From positions 62,001 through 126,000 of the forward strand of contig NZ_FOFF01000021.1 in the NCBI RefSeq assembly GCF_900110755.1: a DNA stretch of 64,000 nucleotides, given 5' to 3'. The notes under the pieces are model-generated. The model saw nothing but the letters and a program-made list of their open reading frames with translations. It was not told the origin of the DNA and ran no database searches. A program made the position numbers and the translations under genes. Source of the stretch: Streptomyces sp. yr375 (GTDB lineage Bacteria; Actinomycetota; Actinomycetes; Streptomycetales; Streptomycetaceae). Numbering within the stretch: the first letter of the stretch is position 1; each line of letters begins with the position of its first letter. Of the stretch, positions 50,232 to 59,659 are shown piece after piece.

Positions 50232-50701
50232 AGGCCATGGGCTCCGCATCGAGGTTCCGAGCCTATCGGGAGGCATCCCTCGAACAGCGGTGCGGTGGAC
50301 CGATGTTGTCTTATTTTATTGACACCTGAGGGAGCATCAGCACCCGGAACAGGCCATCCGCACTTGCCAATAGCCTGGCGCGCGGCAACCGCTTGCGTAC
50401 GCAGAATGACGGAATTTCACCGTCCGAACGAGGGCGCTCCACCGGTTCTTGACGAACGTCCAGCGGCGGGACGGCTCCAAGGGCGTGTAGGGGGTGTGAG
50501 TCATCCCCAGGTATGACACGGCGGCCCGTGCTCCGACTCGAGGCTGCCCTCGGAACCGGAACAGCGGCTGACTACACGACGCCCGGCGGCCGGGACGATG
50601 GTTCATGGCCCCAGGACACCCGTCCCAGCCCTTCCAGCCGTCCCGGCCGTACCAGCCTTACCGTCCGCGTCTTGCCGTCGTCCCGACAGGAGTCCCCTTC
50701 C
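50232..50701. other. Region between bldA and the ABC exporter genes
   Basis: A 470-bp gap that must contain the bldA promoter at its left and the exporter promoter at its right. An AT-rich patch (TCTTATTTTATTGACAC) lies at about 50309-50325. No gene is supported. Confidence 0.5.
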
Positions 50702-51526
<825 letters not shown>

Positions 51527-51569
51527 TCCCCCGCAGGAGCAACAGGACCTACAGAACTGAGACAAGAGA

Positions 51570-54098
51570 ATGTTCCGTACCGCCTTGCGCAACGTGCTCG
51601 CGCACAAGGCCCGGCTCCTGATGACCGTGCTCGCCGTGATGCTCGGCGTGGCCTTCGTGTCGGGGACCCTGGTCTTCACCAACACCATCTCCGACGCCCT
51701 TCAGAAGAGCTCCGCGAAGGGCTTCGACCAGGTCGACGTCGCCGTCACCGCCAAGGTCCCCGAGGACCTCGGGGACCGGATCGTCAAGACGCCCGAGCTG
51801 ACCCAGGCGCTGCTGGAGCGCAGCGCGAAGGTCCCGGGCGCGGCGTCCGCCGTCGGCGTCGTCAGCGGCTTCACCGCCATCGCCGACAAGGACGGCAAGC
51901 TCGTCGGCGGCGGCTTCCAGTCGCAGGGCGGCAACTACTGGGGCGTCAAGGACGCCCGGTACCCGCTGGCCGAGGGGCGCGCGCCGAGCGGCGCGGGCGA
52001 GGTCGTCATCGACTCGAAGACCGCCGAGCGGGCCGGATACGAGGTCGGCGACACCGTACGGATATCCGTCGACGGCCCCGTCCTCACCCCGAGGATCACC
52101 GGGATCTTCACCACCGCCGACGGCAACGTCGCCGCCGGCGGCAGCCTCGCCCTGTTCGACACGGCGACCGCCCAGCACCTGTTCGGCAAGACCGGCAGCT
52201 ACGACGAGATCGACGTGCGGGCGGCGGCCGGAACCTCGCAGGGCGCGCTGAAGTCCGCACTGGACGCCGCCCTGCCGAAGGGCCAGGTCGAGACCGTCAC
52301 CGGCAAGCGACTCGCCGACGACCAGGCCGAGACGATCGCCGCGTCGATGAGCGGGATGAAGCAGGCGCTGCTGGTCTTCGCCGGTATCGCGCTGTTCGTC
52401 GGCACCTTCATCATCGCCAACACCTTCACCATGCTGGTCGCCCAGCGCACCAAGGAACTCGCGCTGCTGCGGGCCGTCGGCGCGTCCCGTCGACAGGTCA
52501 CGCGGTCGGTGCTGCTCGAGGCGTTCGTCGTCGGCACGGTCGCCGGCGTGACCGGTCTGGCCGCCGGCATCGGCATCGGGGCCGGGCTGCGCTCGCTGCT
52601 CGGGACGCTCGGGGCGACCGTCCCCGACGGGCCGCTCGTCGTCTCGCCCGGCACGGTCGGCGCGGCCCTCGGCGTGGGCGTCGTCATCACCATGCTCGCC
52701 GCGTGGCTGCCCGGCCGACGCGCCGCGAGGATCCCGCCGGTGGCGGCCATGAGCAGCGTGCACGCCACCGCGTCCACCAAGTCGCTCGTCCTGCGCAACA
52801 CCCTCGGCGCGCTGTTCTCGGCGGCGGGCGTCGCCCTGGTGCTGGCCGCGACGACGATGGACGGCAGCGACGGCCAGGCCCCCATGGGGTTCGGCGCGGT
52901 CCTGCTCATCATCGGCGTCTTCATCCTGACCCCGCTGCTGTCCCGCCCGCTGATCGCGGCCGCCGCCCCCGTCCTGCGGATCTTCGGCGTGGCCGGCAAC
53001 CTGGCCCGGCAGAACTCGGTGCGCAACCCGCGCCGGACGGCCGCCACGGCCTCCGCGCTGATGATCGGCCTGACCCTGATCACCGGCATGACGGTCATGG
53101 CGGGCAGTCTCCAGCAGGCCATCGACAAGATGGCGTCCTCCGCGATCCGCGCCGACTACGTCGTGTCGATGGCGAACGGCAACGAACTCTCCGCCGACAT
53201 CGACGCGAAGCTGAAGGCCACCGCCGGGGTCACCGCCACCAGCCCGCTGCGCAACGCGCCCGGCCGGATCGGCGGCACGACCGAGTACCTCACCGGCGTC
53301 ACCGGCTCCACCATCGGCGAGCTGACCGACCTCAAGGTCGACGACGGCGCGTTCAAGGTGGGCGGCGCGCAGGTCGTCGTCGACGAGCGCACCGCCAAGT
53401 CCCATGGCTGGAAGGCCGGTTCGGCGTTCACGGTGAACTACGAGGACGGCAAGAAGCAGCAGTTGACGGTCTCCGGGGTGTACGAGGGCAACGAGCTGAT
53501 CGAGGGCATCCTCCTCGACAACGCGGACCTCACCCCGCACCTGACGGACCCGGGCGACATGCAGGTCATGGTCAAGACGTCCGGCGGCACCTCCGACGCC
53601 ACGAAGGACCGGCTGGAGAAGGCCCTCGACTCCAACCCGGCGATCAAGGTGCAGAGCAAGCAGGACCTCTCCGACGAGATCGCGAAGACGTTCACGCTGA
53701 TCCTGAACATGCTCTACGGGCTGCTCGCGATGGCCGTGATCGTCGCCGTCCTCGGCGTCGTCAACACCCTCGCGATGTCGGTGTTCGAGCGCTCGCAGGA
53801 GATCGGCATGCTGCGCGCGATCGGCCTGGACCGCCGCTCGGTCAAGCGGATGGTCCGGCTGGAGTCCCTCGTCATCTCCCTCTTCGGCGCGGTCCTCGGC
53901 CTCGGCCTGGGCGTGTTCTTCGGCTGGGCGGCCGGCGAACTGCTCGGCCCGAAGATGACGACGTACGAACTCGTTCTGCCCTGGGGCCGGATGGCGCTCT
54001 TCCTGGTCCTGGCCGCCGCCGTCGGCATCCTGGCGGCCCTGTGGCCGGCCCGCCGCGCGTCCCGCCTGAACATGCTGGCGGCGATCAAGTCGGAGTAG
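51570..54098 (+). CDS. FtsX/MacB-type ABC transporter permease
   Basis: The 842-residue permease has two FtsX-type halves. Each has an N-terminal helix, a large extracytoplasmic domain and three helices. Hydrophobic segments lie near residues 15-35, 265-290, 310-340, 365-385, 415-460, 480-510 and 710-830. LALLRAVGASRRQVTRSV and GMLRAIGLDRRSVKRMVRL are the paired cytoplasmic motifs of this family. The substrate is unknown. A T-rich terminator follows directly. Confidence 0.92.
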   Translation: MFRTALRNVLAHKARLLMTVLAVMLGVAFVSGTLVFTNTISDALQKSSAKGFDQVDVAVTAKVPEDLGDRIVKTPELTQALLERSAKVPGAASAVGVVSGFTAIADKDGKLVGGGFQSQGGNYWGVKDARYPLAEGRAPSGAGEVVIDSKTAERAGYEVGDTVRISVDGPVLTPRITGIFTTADGNVAAGGSLALFDTATAQHLFGKTGSYDEIDVRAAAGTSQGALKSALDAALPKGQVETVTGKRLADDQAETIAASMSGMKQALLVFAGIALFVGTFIIANTFTMLVAQRTKELALLRAVGASRRQVTRSVLLEAFVVGTVAGVTGLAAGIGIGAGLRSLLGTLGATVPDGPLVVSPGTVGAALGVGVVITMLAAWLPGRRAARIPPVAAMSSVHATASTKSLVLRNTLGALFSAAGVALVLAATTMDGSDGQAPMGFGAVLLIIGVFILTPLLSRPLIAAAAPVLRIFGVAGNLARQNSVRNPRRTAATASALMIGLTLITGMTVMAGSLQQAIDKMASSAIRADYVVSMANGNELSADIDAKLKATAGVTATSPLRNAPGRIGGTTEYLTGVTGSTIGELTDLKVDDGAFKVGGAQVVVDERTAKSHGWKAGSAFTVNYEDGKKQQLTVSGVYEGNELIEGILLDNADLTPHLTDPGDMQVMVKTSGGTSDATKDRLEKALDSNPAIKVQSKQDLSDEIAKTFTLILNMLYGLLAMAVIVAVLGVVNTLAMSVFERSQEIGMLRAIGLDRRSVKRMVRLESLVISLFGAVLGLGLGVFFGWAAGELLGPKMTTYELVLPWGRMALFLVLAAAVGILAALWPARRASRLNMLAAIKSE

Positions 54099-54112
54099 CG
54101 GGAAGGTGGTTG

Positions 54113-54161
54113 GGGGGGAGGGCACGGCCCGGACGGGCAGCGCCCTCCCCCCTTTTTTTTT
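54113..54161 (+). terminator. Intrinsic terminator after the exporter operon
   Basis: GC arms (54113-54123 with 54142-54152) are followed by a run of nine T. This is one of the few classical rho-independent terminators here. Confidence 0.92.
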
Positions 54162-55456
54162 CAGTTCCAGGTGCGGGTGCGCAGGGGCATGCCGGAGTCG
54201 CCGGCGTCGGGGGTGCGGACGGCCAGGACCTGGTTGACGCCGATGCGGTTGCGTTCGAAGGCGACGGCGGAGGCGGCCATGTAGAGCCGCCAGACGCGGG
54301 CCCGGCCGGGGCTGGTGAGGTGGACGGCCCGGTCCCAGGCGCTCTCCAGACGGTCCACCCAGCGGCGCAGGGTGAGGGCGTAGTGCTCGCGGATCGACTC
54401 GACGTCCCGGACCTCCAGACCGGCGCGTTCGAGCTGGGCGACCGTGCTGCCCAGCGGGGCGAGTTCGCCGTCCGGGAAGACGTAGGCGTCGATGAAGGCG
54501 TCCACGCCGTACGTCGACTCGTCGTGCTGCGGGCGGCGGGCGATCTGGTGGTTGAGGAGCCGGCCGCCCGGTGTCAGCAGCGCGCACAGGGCGTGCGCGT
54601 ACTCCAGGTACTGCGCGGAGCCGACGTGTTCCGCCATGCCGATGGAGGAGATCGCGTCGAACGGGCCGTCGGTGACGTCCCGGTAGTCCTGGACGCGGAT
54701 CTCGACCCGGTCGGTGAGCCCGGCGTCGGCGACGCGCTTACGGGCGTACGCCGCCTGCTCCTGGGAGAGCGTGATCCCGACGACGTGCGCCCCGTGCTCG
54801 CGCGCCGCGTGCACGGCGAGGGACCCCCAGCCGCAGCCGACGTCCAGCAGCCGCTTCCCCGGCCCCAGGTCCAGCTTGCGGCATACGAGGTCGAGCTTGT
54901 CGCGCTGGGCGTCCTCCAGGGTGCCGGCCCCGGACCCGGACTCCCAGTAGGCGCAGGAGTAGACCATGGACGGGCCGAGGACGAGTTCGTAGAAGTCGTT
55001 GCCGACGTCGTAGTGGTGGCTGATGGCGCGCCGGTCGGTGCGGCGGGTGTGCAGGTGGCCGGTGCGGCGGACCTCCTCGCGGGGCGGGGCGGGCGGCAGC
55101 GGCGGCCCGGCGAGCCGCACCAGCTCGCGGACGGCCCCGCGGACCTCGGGGTCGCGCAGCGCCTGGGCGAGGGTACGGGCGTCCTCGCCGCGCTCCCAGA
55201 AGAGGCCGGAGACGAGGTCCAGCGCGACGTACAGGTCCCCCTCGATCTCCAGGTCGCCGGCCACCCAGGCGCGGGCGAGGCCCAGTTCGCCGGGTTTGAA
55301 CAGGAGACGGCGCAGGGCCCTGCGGTTGCGTACGACCAGAACGGGCGCGTCGGGCGGGCCCGCCTGCGAACCGTCCCAGGCGCGGACGCGCACCGGGAGC
55401 GGTTCTCCCAGCAACTGTTCGACAAGCGCATGGAGCCGCGGCGCGGCGTCAGCCAT
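54161..55456 (-). CDS. Cyclopropane-fatty-acyl-phospholipid synthase-type methyltransferase
   Basis: The 431-residue protein is a SAM methyltransferase of the CFA/mycolic-acid family. It has RAISHHYDVGNDFYELVLG (about residue 160), SAM motif LLDVGCGWGSLAVHAA (about 230), GITLSQEQ and GMAEHVGSAQY, with the catalytic-site Cys region SCAYW. It adds a methylene bridge to unsaturated acyl chains in membrane lipids. ATG 55456 follows GGAGG. The stop abuts the T-rich terminator of the converging exporter operon. Confidence 0.92.
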   Translation of the reverse strand: MADAAPRLHALVEQLLGEPLPVRVRAWDGSQAGPPDAPVLVVRNRRALRRLLFKPGELGLARAWVAGDLEIEGDLYVALDLVSGLFWERGEDARTLAQALRDPEVRGAVRELVRLAGPPLPPAPPREEVRRTGHLHTRRTDRRAISHHYDVGNDFYELVLGPSMVYSCAYWESGSGAGTLEDAQRDKLDLVCRKLDLGPGKRLLDVGCGWGSLAVHAAREHGAHVVGITLSQEQAAYARKRVADAGLTDRVEIRVQDYRDVTDGPFDAISSIGMAEHVGSAQYLEYAHALCALLTPGGRLLNHQIARRPQHDESTYGVDAFIDAYVFPDGELAPLGSTVAQLERAGLEVRDVESIREHYALTLRRWVDRLESAWDRAVHLTSPGRARVWRLYMAASAVAFERNRIGVNQVLAVRTPDAGDSGMPLRTRTWN

Positions 55457-55601
55457 GGTGCACACCTCCGTGACGGTGATCCCGGAATGTCCTGACACCA
55501 CGTAAACACCAGCGAAGCCGCAGCGCAGTCCCCCACGCGCATTACGGCTGGGCAAACTCGACGACGGAACACACGGAAGCCACGGAACGCACGGAACACG
55601 C

Positions 55602-55643
55602 CGAAGGGGCCGCCCGCACCACGGATGGCGGACGGCCCCTTCG
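55602..55643 (-). terminator. Terminator after ndh
   Basis: 11-bp arms (55602-55612 and 55633-55643) lie downstream of the ndh stop, before the cyclopropane synthase gene. Confidence 0.75.
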
Positions 55644-55695
55644 GGGGTGTTTCAGTGGCCGACGGTCGGGGGACCGGAAGCCGGGTGACCGGAGG

Positions 55696-57090
55696 TCAGG
55701 AGGCCTTGGCCTTCTCGCCCTCGGTCTTCTCGGCGGCCGGCTTCGCGGCGACCGGGGCCGGCTTCGCGGCCTCGTAGAACTCCTCGCGCGGGGACTCCAG
55801 CGCACCGAGCGCGACGACCTCGCGCTTGAGGAACATGCCGAGGGTCCAGTCGGCGAAGACGCGGATCTTGCGGTTCCAGGTCGGCATCGCCATGCCGTGG
55901 TAGCCGCGGTGCATGTACCACGCGAGGCGGCCCTTGACCTTGATCTTCATCTTGCCCATGACGATCATCGCGACGCCCTTGTGCAGGCCGAGGCCCGCCA
56001 CCGCACCCTTGTTGGCGTGCGCGTACTCCTTCTGCGGGAAGCCCCGCATACCGGAGATCACGTTGTCGCCGAGGACCTTGGCCTGACGCAGCGCGTGCTG
56101 CGCGTTCGGCGGGCACCAGGCGTTCTCCACGCCGGCCTTGCGGGCGGCCATGTCCGGGACCTGGGCGTTGTCGCCGGCGGCCCAGATGTAGTCGGTGCCC
56201 TGGACCTGGAGGGTCGCGGCGGTGTCGACGTGACCACGCGGGCCGAGCGGGAGGCCGTAACGGGCCAGGACCGGGTTCGGCTTGACGCCGGCCGTCCAGA
56301 CGATCGTGTTCGAGTCGACCTCGAGGCCGTTCTTCAGAACGACGTGGCCGTCGACGCAGGAGTCCATGGAGGTGGAGAGGTAGATCTCCACGCCCCGGCT
56401 CTCCAGGTGCTCCTTGCCGTACTGGCCGAGCTTCGGGCCGACCTCGGGCAGGATCTTGTCCGCGGCGTCGACGAGGACGAAGCGCATGTCCTCGCGGGAC
56501 ACGGTCTTGTAGTACTTGGCCGCGTCGCGAGCCAGGTCCTCGACCTCACCGATGGTCTCCGCACCGGCGAAACCGCCGCCGATGAAGACGAAGGTGAGCG
56601 CCTTGCGGCGGATCTCCTCGTCGGTCGTGGAGTCGGCCTTGTCGAGCTGCTCGAGGACGTGGTTGCGCAGGCCGATGGCCTCCTCGACGCCCTTCATGCC
56701 GATGCCCTGCTCGGCGAGGCCGGGGATCGGGAAGGTGCGGGAGACCGCGCCGAGCGCGATCACCAGGTAGTCGAAGGGCAGCTCGTACGCCTCGCCGACC
56801 AGCGGGGCGATCGTGGCGACCTTGCGGTCCTGGTCGATGGTGGTGACCCGGCCGGTGAGAACCTCCGCCTTGGGCAGCACGCGTCGCAGTGGGACGACGA
56901 CGTGACGCGGGGAGATGTTGCCGGCGGCGGTTTCGGGGAGGAAGGGCTGGTAGGTCATGTACGACCGGGGGTCGACGACCGTGACGGTCGCCTCGCTGTA
57001 GCGCATCTTCTTGAGAATGCGCCGAGCTGCGTACAGGCCTACGTACCCACCGCCTACTACGAGGATCCTGGGACGCTCCGTGGTGCTCAT
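55696..57090 (-). CDS. ndh: Type II NADH dehydrogenase
   Basis: The 464-residue non-proton-pumping NADH:quinone oxidoreductase acts at the inner face of the membrane. It has an FAD motif ILVVGGGYVGLYAARR (about residue 10), the NADH motif FVFIGGGFAGAETIGEVE (about 170) and YIWAAGDNAQVPD (about 310). A C-terminal membrane-associating helix region and a Lys/Glu-rich tail follow. Start is ATG 57090. Two Rex-like sites upstream suggest NADH/NAD+-dependent repression. Confidence 0.94.
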   Translation of the reverse strand: MSTTERPRILVVGGGYVGLYAARRILKKMRYSEATVTVVDPRSYMTYQPFLPETAAGNISPRHVVVPLRRVLPKAEVLTGRVTTIDQDRKVATIAPLVGEAYELPFDYLVIALGAVSRTFPIPGLAEQGIGMKGVEEAIGLRNHVLEQLDKADSTTDEEIRRKALTFVFIGGGFAGAETIGEVEDLARDAAKYYKTVSREDMRFVLVDAADKILPEVGPKLGQYGKEHLESRGVEIYLSTSMDSCVDGHVVLKNGLEVDSNTIVWTAGVKPNPVLARYGLPLGPRGHVDTAATLQVQGTDYIWAAGDNAQVPDMAARKAGVENAWCPPNAQHALRQAKVLGDNVISGMRGFPQKEYAHANKGAVAGLGLHKGVAMIVMGKMKIKVKGRLAWYMHRGYHGMAMPTWNRKIRVFADWTLGMFLKREVVALGALESPREEFYEAAKPAPVAAKPAAEKTEGEKAKAS

Positions 57091-57330
57091 GCCATCGAGT
57101 ATCCACCCGGTCCAGGGGGGTCGCTCGTGCGCCCCTTCACAAGCTTGTGGAGGGTGTGTGCTATCCTCCGCGACTCGCGTGATCCACGTCATGGCGCGGA
57201 ACGGGAACCTGTGCCCCCATGGCGCCGTTGTCAATGCCGCGTGAGCTGCCTCTCCGGGTCCGGAGGGCCTCCGTGAGGGGTCCGCGGCACACCTTCCCGG
57301 CACCTCCGCGAAACGTCCGCGCACGCCTCT

Positions 57331-57346
57331 TTTGAACACGTTCACA
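57331..57346. promoter_or_regulatory. Rex-like operator 1
   Basis: TTTGAACACGTTCACA resembles the Rex consensus TGTGAA-N4-TTCACA, with one mismatch, upstream of ndh. Confidence 0.5.
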
Positions 57347-57409
57347 CGGGTGTCGAGCCCCCGGAAGGGCCAACCGGGGCGCTCATGTCCTCCGACAGGG
57401 CCGAATTCC

Positions 57410-57427
57410 TTGTGAAGAACTTCACGA
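57410..57427. promoter_or_regulatory. Rex-like operator 2
   Basis: TTGTGAAGAACTTCACGA matches the Rex consensus TTGTGAA-N4-TTCACAA except near the end. It is the better of the two sites between ndh and the ppx terminator. Confidence 0.55.
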
Positions 57428-57450
57428 ACTTTTCCGACGGAGTGTCGCGA

Positions 57451-57503
57451 GAGCGGGTCGGAGGGGCTCGCGCAGGGCCTGCGCGAGCCCCTCCGACCCG
57501 CTC
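57451..57503 (-). terminator. Very long terminator hairpin after ppx
   Basis: 26-bp arms (57451-57476 and 57478-57503) are perfectly complementary with a single-base centre, 20 bp after the ppx stop. Confidence 0.85.
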
Positions 57504-57522
57504 AAACGGGCTTCGTCCCTGC

Positions 57523-58464
57523 TCAGCAGAGGGACCAGGCGATGCCGTCGAGGATGTCGTGCTCACTCACGACGACCTCGTCCGCGCCGATCCGCTCCAT
57601 GATCGTCAGCAGTACGAGCGCGCCCGCCGCGATCACGTCCACCCGGCCCGGATGCATCGACGGGACCGCCGCGCGCTCGGCGTGGGTGGAGCGCAGCAGC
57701 CACTCGGTGATCTCGCGGACCGTGTCGTACGAGACGCGGGAGTGGTGGATGGCCTCCGAGTCGTACGCGGGCAGTTCCTGCGCGATCGCCGAGATCGTCG
57801 TCACGGAACCCGCCAGGCCGACCAGGGTGTGCGCCTCGCGCAGCGGGACCGTCCGCTCGGCGAGGTCGAGGGCCGCCTCGATGTCGGCGCGCATGGCCGC
57901 GATCTGGCCGGCGGTGGGCGGGTCGGTGACCTCGCCGTCCACGACCAGGTGCCGTTCGGTCATCCGTACGCAGCCGACGTCGACCGAGCGGGCGGCCCGG
58001 ACGTGCTCGTCGCCGACGACGAACTCCGTGGAGCCGCCGCCGATGTCCACCACCAGGTAGGGCTTGGCGAGGTCCGCGCGGCCCTTCAGTTCCTTCGTCG
58101 CGCCGGTGAAGGAGAACTCGGCCTCCTGGTCGCCGGTGATGACCTCGGGCTCGACGCCCAGGATGTCCAGTACCCCGCGCACGAACTCGTCGCGGTTCTC
58201 TGCGTCCCGGGAGGCGGAGGTGGCGACGAAGCGCAGCCGCTCCGCGCCGTGCTCCTTGATCGCGGCCGCGTACTCCCGGCAGGCCGCGAAGGTCCGCTCC
58301 AGCGCCTCGGGGGCCAGCCGGCCGGTGCGGTCGACGCCCTGGCCGAGGCGGACGATCGTCATCCGGCGGTCCAGGTCGACCAGTTCGCCCGTCTTGGGGT
58401 CGGCGTCGGCGACGAGCAGCCGGATCGAGTTCGTACCGCAGTCGACGGCGGCGACGCGGGTCAC
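57523..58464 (-). CDS. ppx: Exopolyphosphatase/GppA phosphatase
   Basis: The 313-residue ASKHA-fold enzyme degrades polyphosphate and/or pppGpp. It has CGTNSIRLLVAD (phosphate 1, about residue 9), LVVDIGGGSTEFVVG (about 145) and GSVTTISAI. It is of the short actinobacterial Ppx type. The GTG start overlaps the DUF501 stop by 4 bp. It belongs to the conserved eno-divIC-DUF501-ppx gene string. Confidence 0.93.
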   Translation of the reverse strand: MTRVAAVDCGTNSIRLLVADADPKTGELVDLDRRMTIVRLGQGVDRTGRLAPEALERTFAACREYAAAIKEHGAERLRFVATSASRDAENRDEFVRGVLDILGVEPEVITGDQEAEFSFTGATKELKGRADLAKPYLVVDIGGGSTEFVVGDEHVRAARSVDVGCVRMTERHLVVDGEVTDPPTAGQIAAMRADIEAALDLAERTVPLREAHTLVGLAGSVTTISAIAQELPAYDSEAIHHSRVSYDTVREITEWLLRSTHAERAAVPSMHPGRVDVIAAGALVLLTIMERIGADEVVVSEHDILDGIAWSLC

Positions 58465-59027
58465 CGGGCGTCCTCGTTGACCGTGTCCTCGTGGGCCGGG
58501 TCCTCCCGGACCGGTGCCGGCACCACGCACGCGCCCTTGCGCCACCACTCCGGGAGCATCGCGAGGGCCTCGTCGCCGAGCGGGTTCACGCCCGGGCCGG
58601 CCGCCAGGGAGTGGCCCACCAGCACGTGCAGGCACTTCACCCGGTCCGGCATGCCGCCCGCGCTGGGGAAGTTCTTCAGCTCCTCGATCTCGTCGCGGCG
58701 CCGGAGGTAGTCCTCGTGCGCGCCGCGGTAGGCGGCGGCCAGCTCCGGGTCGGTCCGCAGCCGCTCCGTCATCTCCTTCATCACGCCGTTCGCCTCGAGC
58801 GTGCCGATCGCCGAGTTGGCCTTGGGGCACGTCAGGTAGTACAGCGTCGGGAAGGGCGTGCCGTCGGGCAGGCGGGGGGCCGTCTCGACGACGTCCGGCT
58901 GACCGCACGGACAGCGGTGCGCGATCGCGCGCAGGCCGCGCGGCGGGCGCCCGAGCTGCTGCTTGAAGGCCTCGACGTCCGCGTCGGTGGGCTCGGTGCG
59001 CGGGGTGGTCGGCGGGGGCGTTTCCAT
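58461..59027 (-). CDS. DUF501 domain protein
   Basis: The 188-residue protein matches DUF501: LGRPPRGLRAIAHRCPCG with a Cys-x-Cys, then TLYYLTCPKANSAIGTLEANG, and CLHVLVGHSLAAG near the end. Conserved Cys and His suggest metal binding. The function is unknown, but the gene is always beside divIC and ppx in actinobacteria. It overlaps the ppx start by 4 bp. Confidence 0.93.
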   Translation of the reverse strand: METPPPTTPRTEPTDADVEAFKQQLGRPPRGLRAIAHRCPCGQPDVVETAPRLPDGTPFPTLYYLTCPKANSAIGTLEANGVMKEMTERLRTDPELAAAYRGAHEDYLRRRDEIEELKNFPSAGGMPDRVKCLHVLVGHSLAAGPGVNPLGDEALAMLPEWWRKGACVVPAPVREDPAHEDTVNEDAR

Positions 59028-59089
59028 GCCTGTTCTTTCTACCGGTGCTCTCTGGCGGTGCTTGCTGGCGGTGCTTGCTGGCGGTCAGT

Positions 59090-59566
59090 TCACTGGTCGG
59101 AGGCGTCGGCCTTGTCGACGCCGTCCCAGACGTTCGCGTACCAGGGGCGGTCGGCCGCTCCGAGGTCGGCGCGGGACTGCTTGGCCGCGTCCGGGTCGAT
59201 CACGACGTAACCGGTCTCCCCCGGCAGCACGTAGTGCAGCCGCTGCCGGATCTGCTGCTCGGCGTACGCGTCGTCCTGCCAGCGTGCCTTGAGGTCGCGC
59301 AGTTGCTCGACGCGCTCGCTGGCCTGCCGCTGCTCGCGCTCCAGGTCGGCGATCTCGGCGCGCTGGGAGACGTACTGGCGCATGGGGTAGGCCAGCGCCA
59401 CGATCAGCGTGCACAGGACGAGGGCGAGCAGCGCGGCGCGGCCGGTGAGACGGGAGCGGCGGGCCTGGCGTTTGGTCTGGGAGCGGTAGACCCGGGCCGC
59501 GGTCTGCTCCCCGAGCAGCTTGATCCGCGTCGCGGTGGAGAACCGGTCCCGGTCCTTCACGGCCAT
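59090..59566 (-). CDS. divIC: Septum formation initiator DivIC/FtsB-family protein
   Basis: The 158-residue protein has a basic cytoplasmic N-terminus and one transmembrane helix (about 40-62: GRAALLALVLCTLIVALAYP). A short coiled coil follows (about 68-100: RAEIADLEREQRQASERVEQL), then an extracytoplasmic tail with LHYVLPGETGYVVID. It assembles with FtsL and FtsQ/DivIB at the division septum. It lies between eno and DUF501, as in other actinobacteria. Confidence 0.93.
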   Translation of the reverse strand: MAVKDRDRFSTATRIKLLGEQTAARVYRSQTKRQARRSRLTGRAALLALVLCTLIVALAYPMRQYVSQRAEIADLEREQRQASERVEQLRDLKARWQDDAYAEQQIRQRLHYVLPGETGYVVIDPDAAKQSRADLGAADRPWYANVWDGVDKADASDQ

Positions 59567-59592
59567 GTCCCCCGCCTCCCGTCTCCCATGTG

Positions 59593-59637
59593 CGTACGTC
59601 CCCGCACACGGTACGGGACCGAGTACGGGGACGTACG
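59593..59637 (-). terminator. Hairpin after eno
   Basis: 12-bp arms (59593-59604 and 59626-59637) lie between eno and divIC; it is either a terminator or an attenuator. Confidence 0.65.
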
Positions 59638-59659
59638 TACGACGCTTCCTACAAAGGTG

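Larger units (their letters stand above)
57091..57522. other. Intergenic region between ppx and ndh
   Basis: The 432-bp region carries the ndh promoter, two Rex-like sites (57331-57346 and 57410-57427) and the long ppx terminator (57451-57503). Confidence 0.7.

Noticed and set aside
51549..54587. 1012-codon antisense frame over the ABC permease
   Set aside because: Its sequence is the low-complexity shadow of a well-recognised FtsX-type permease on the plus strand.
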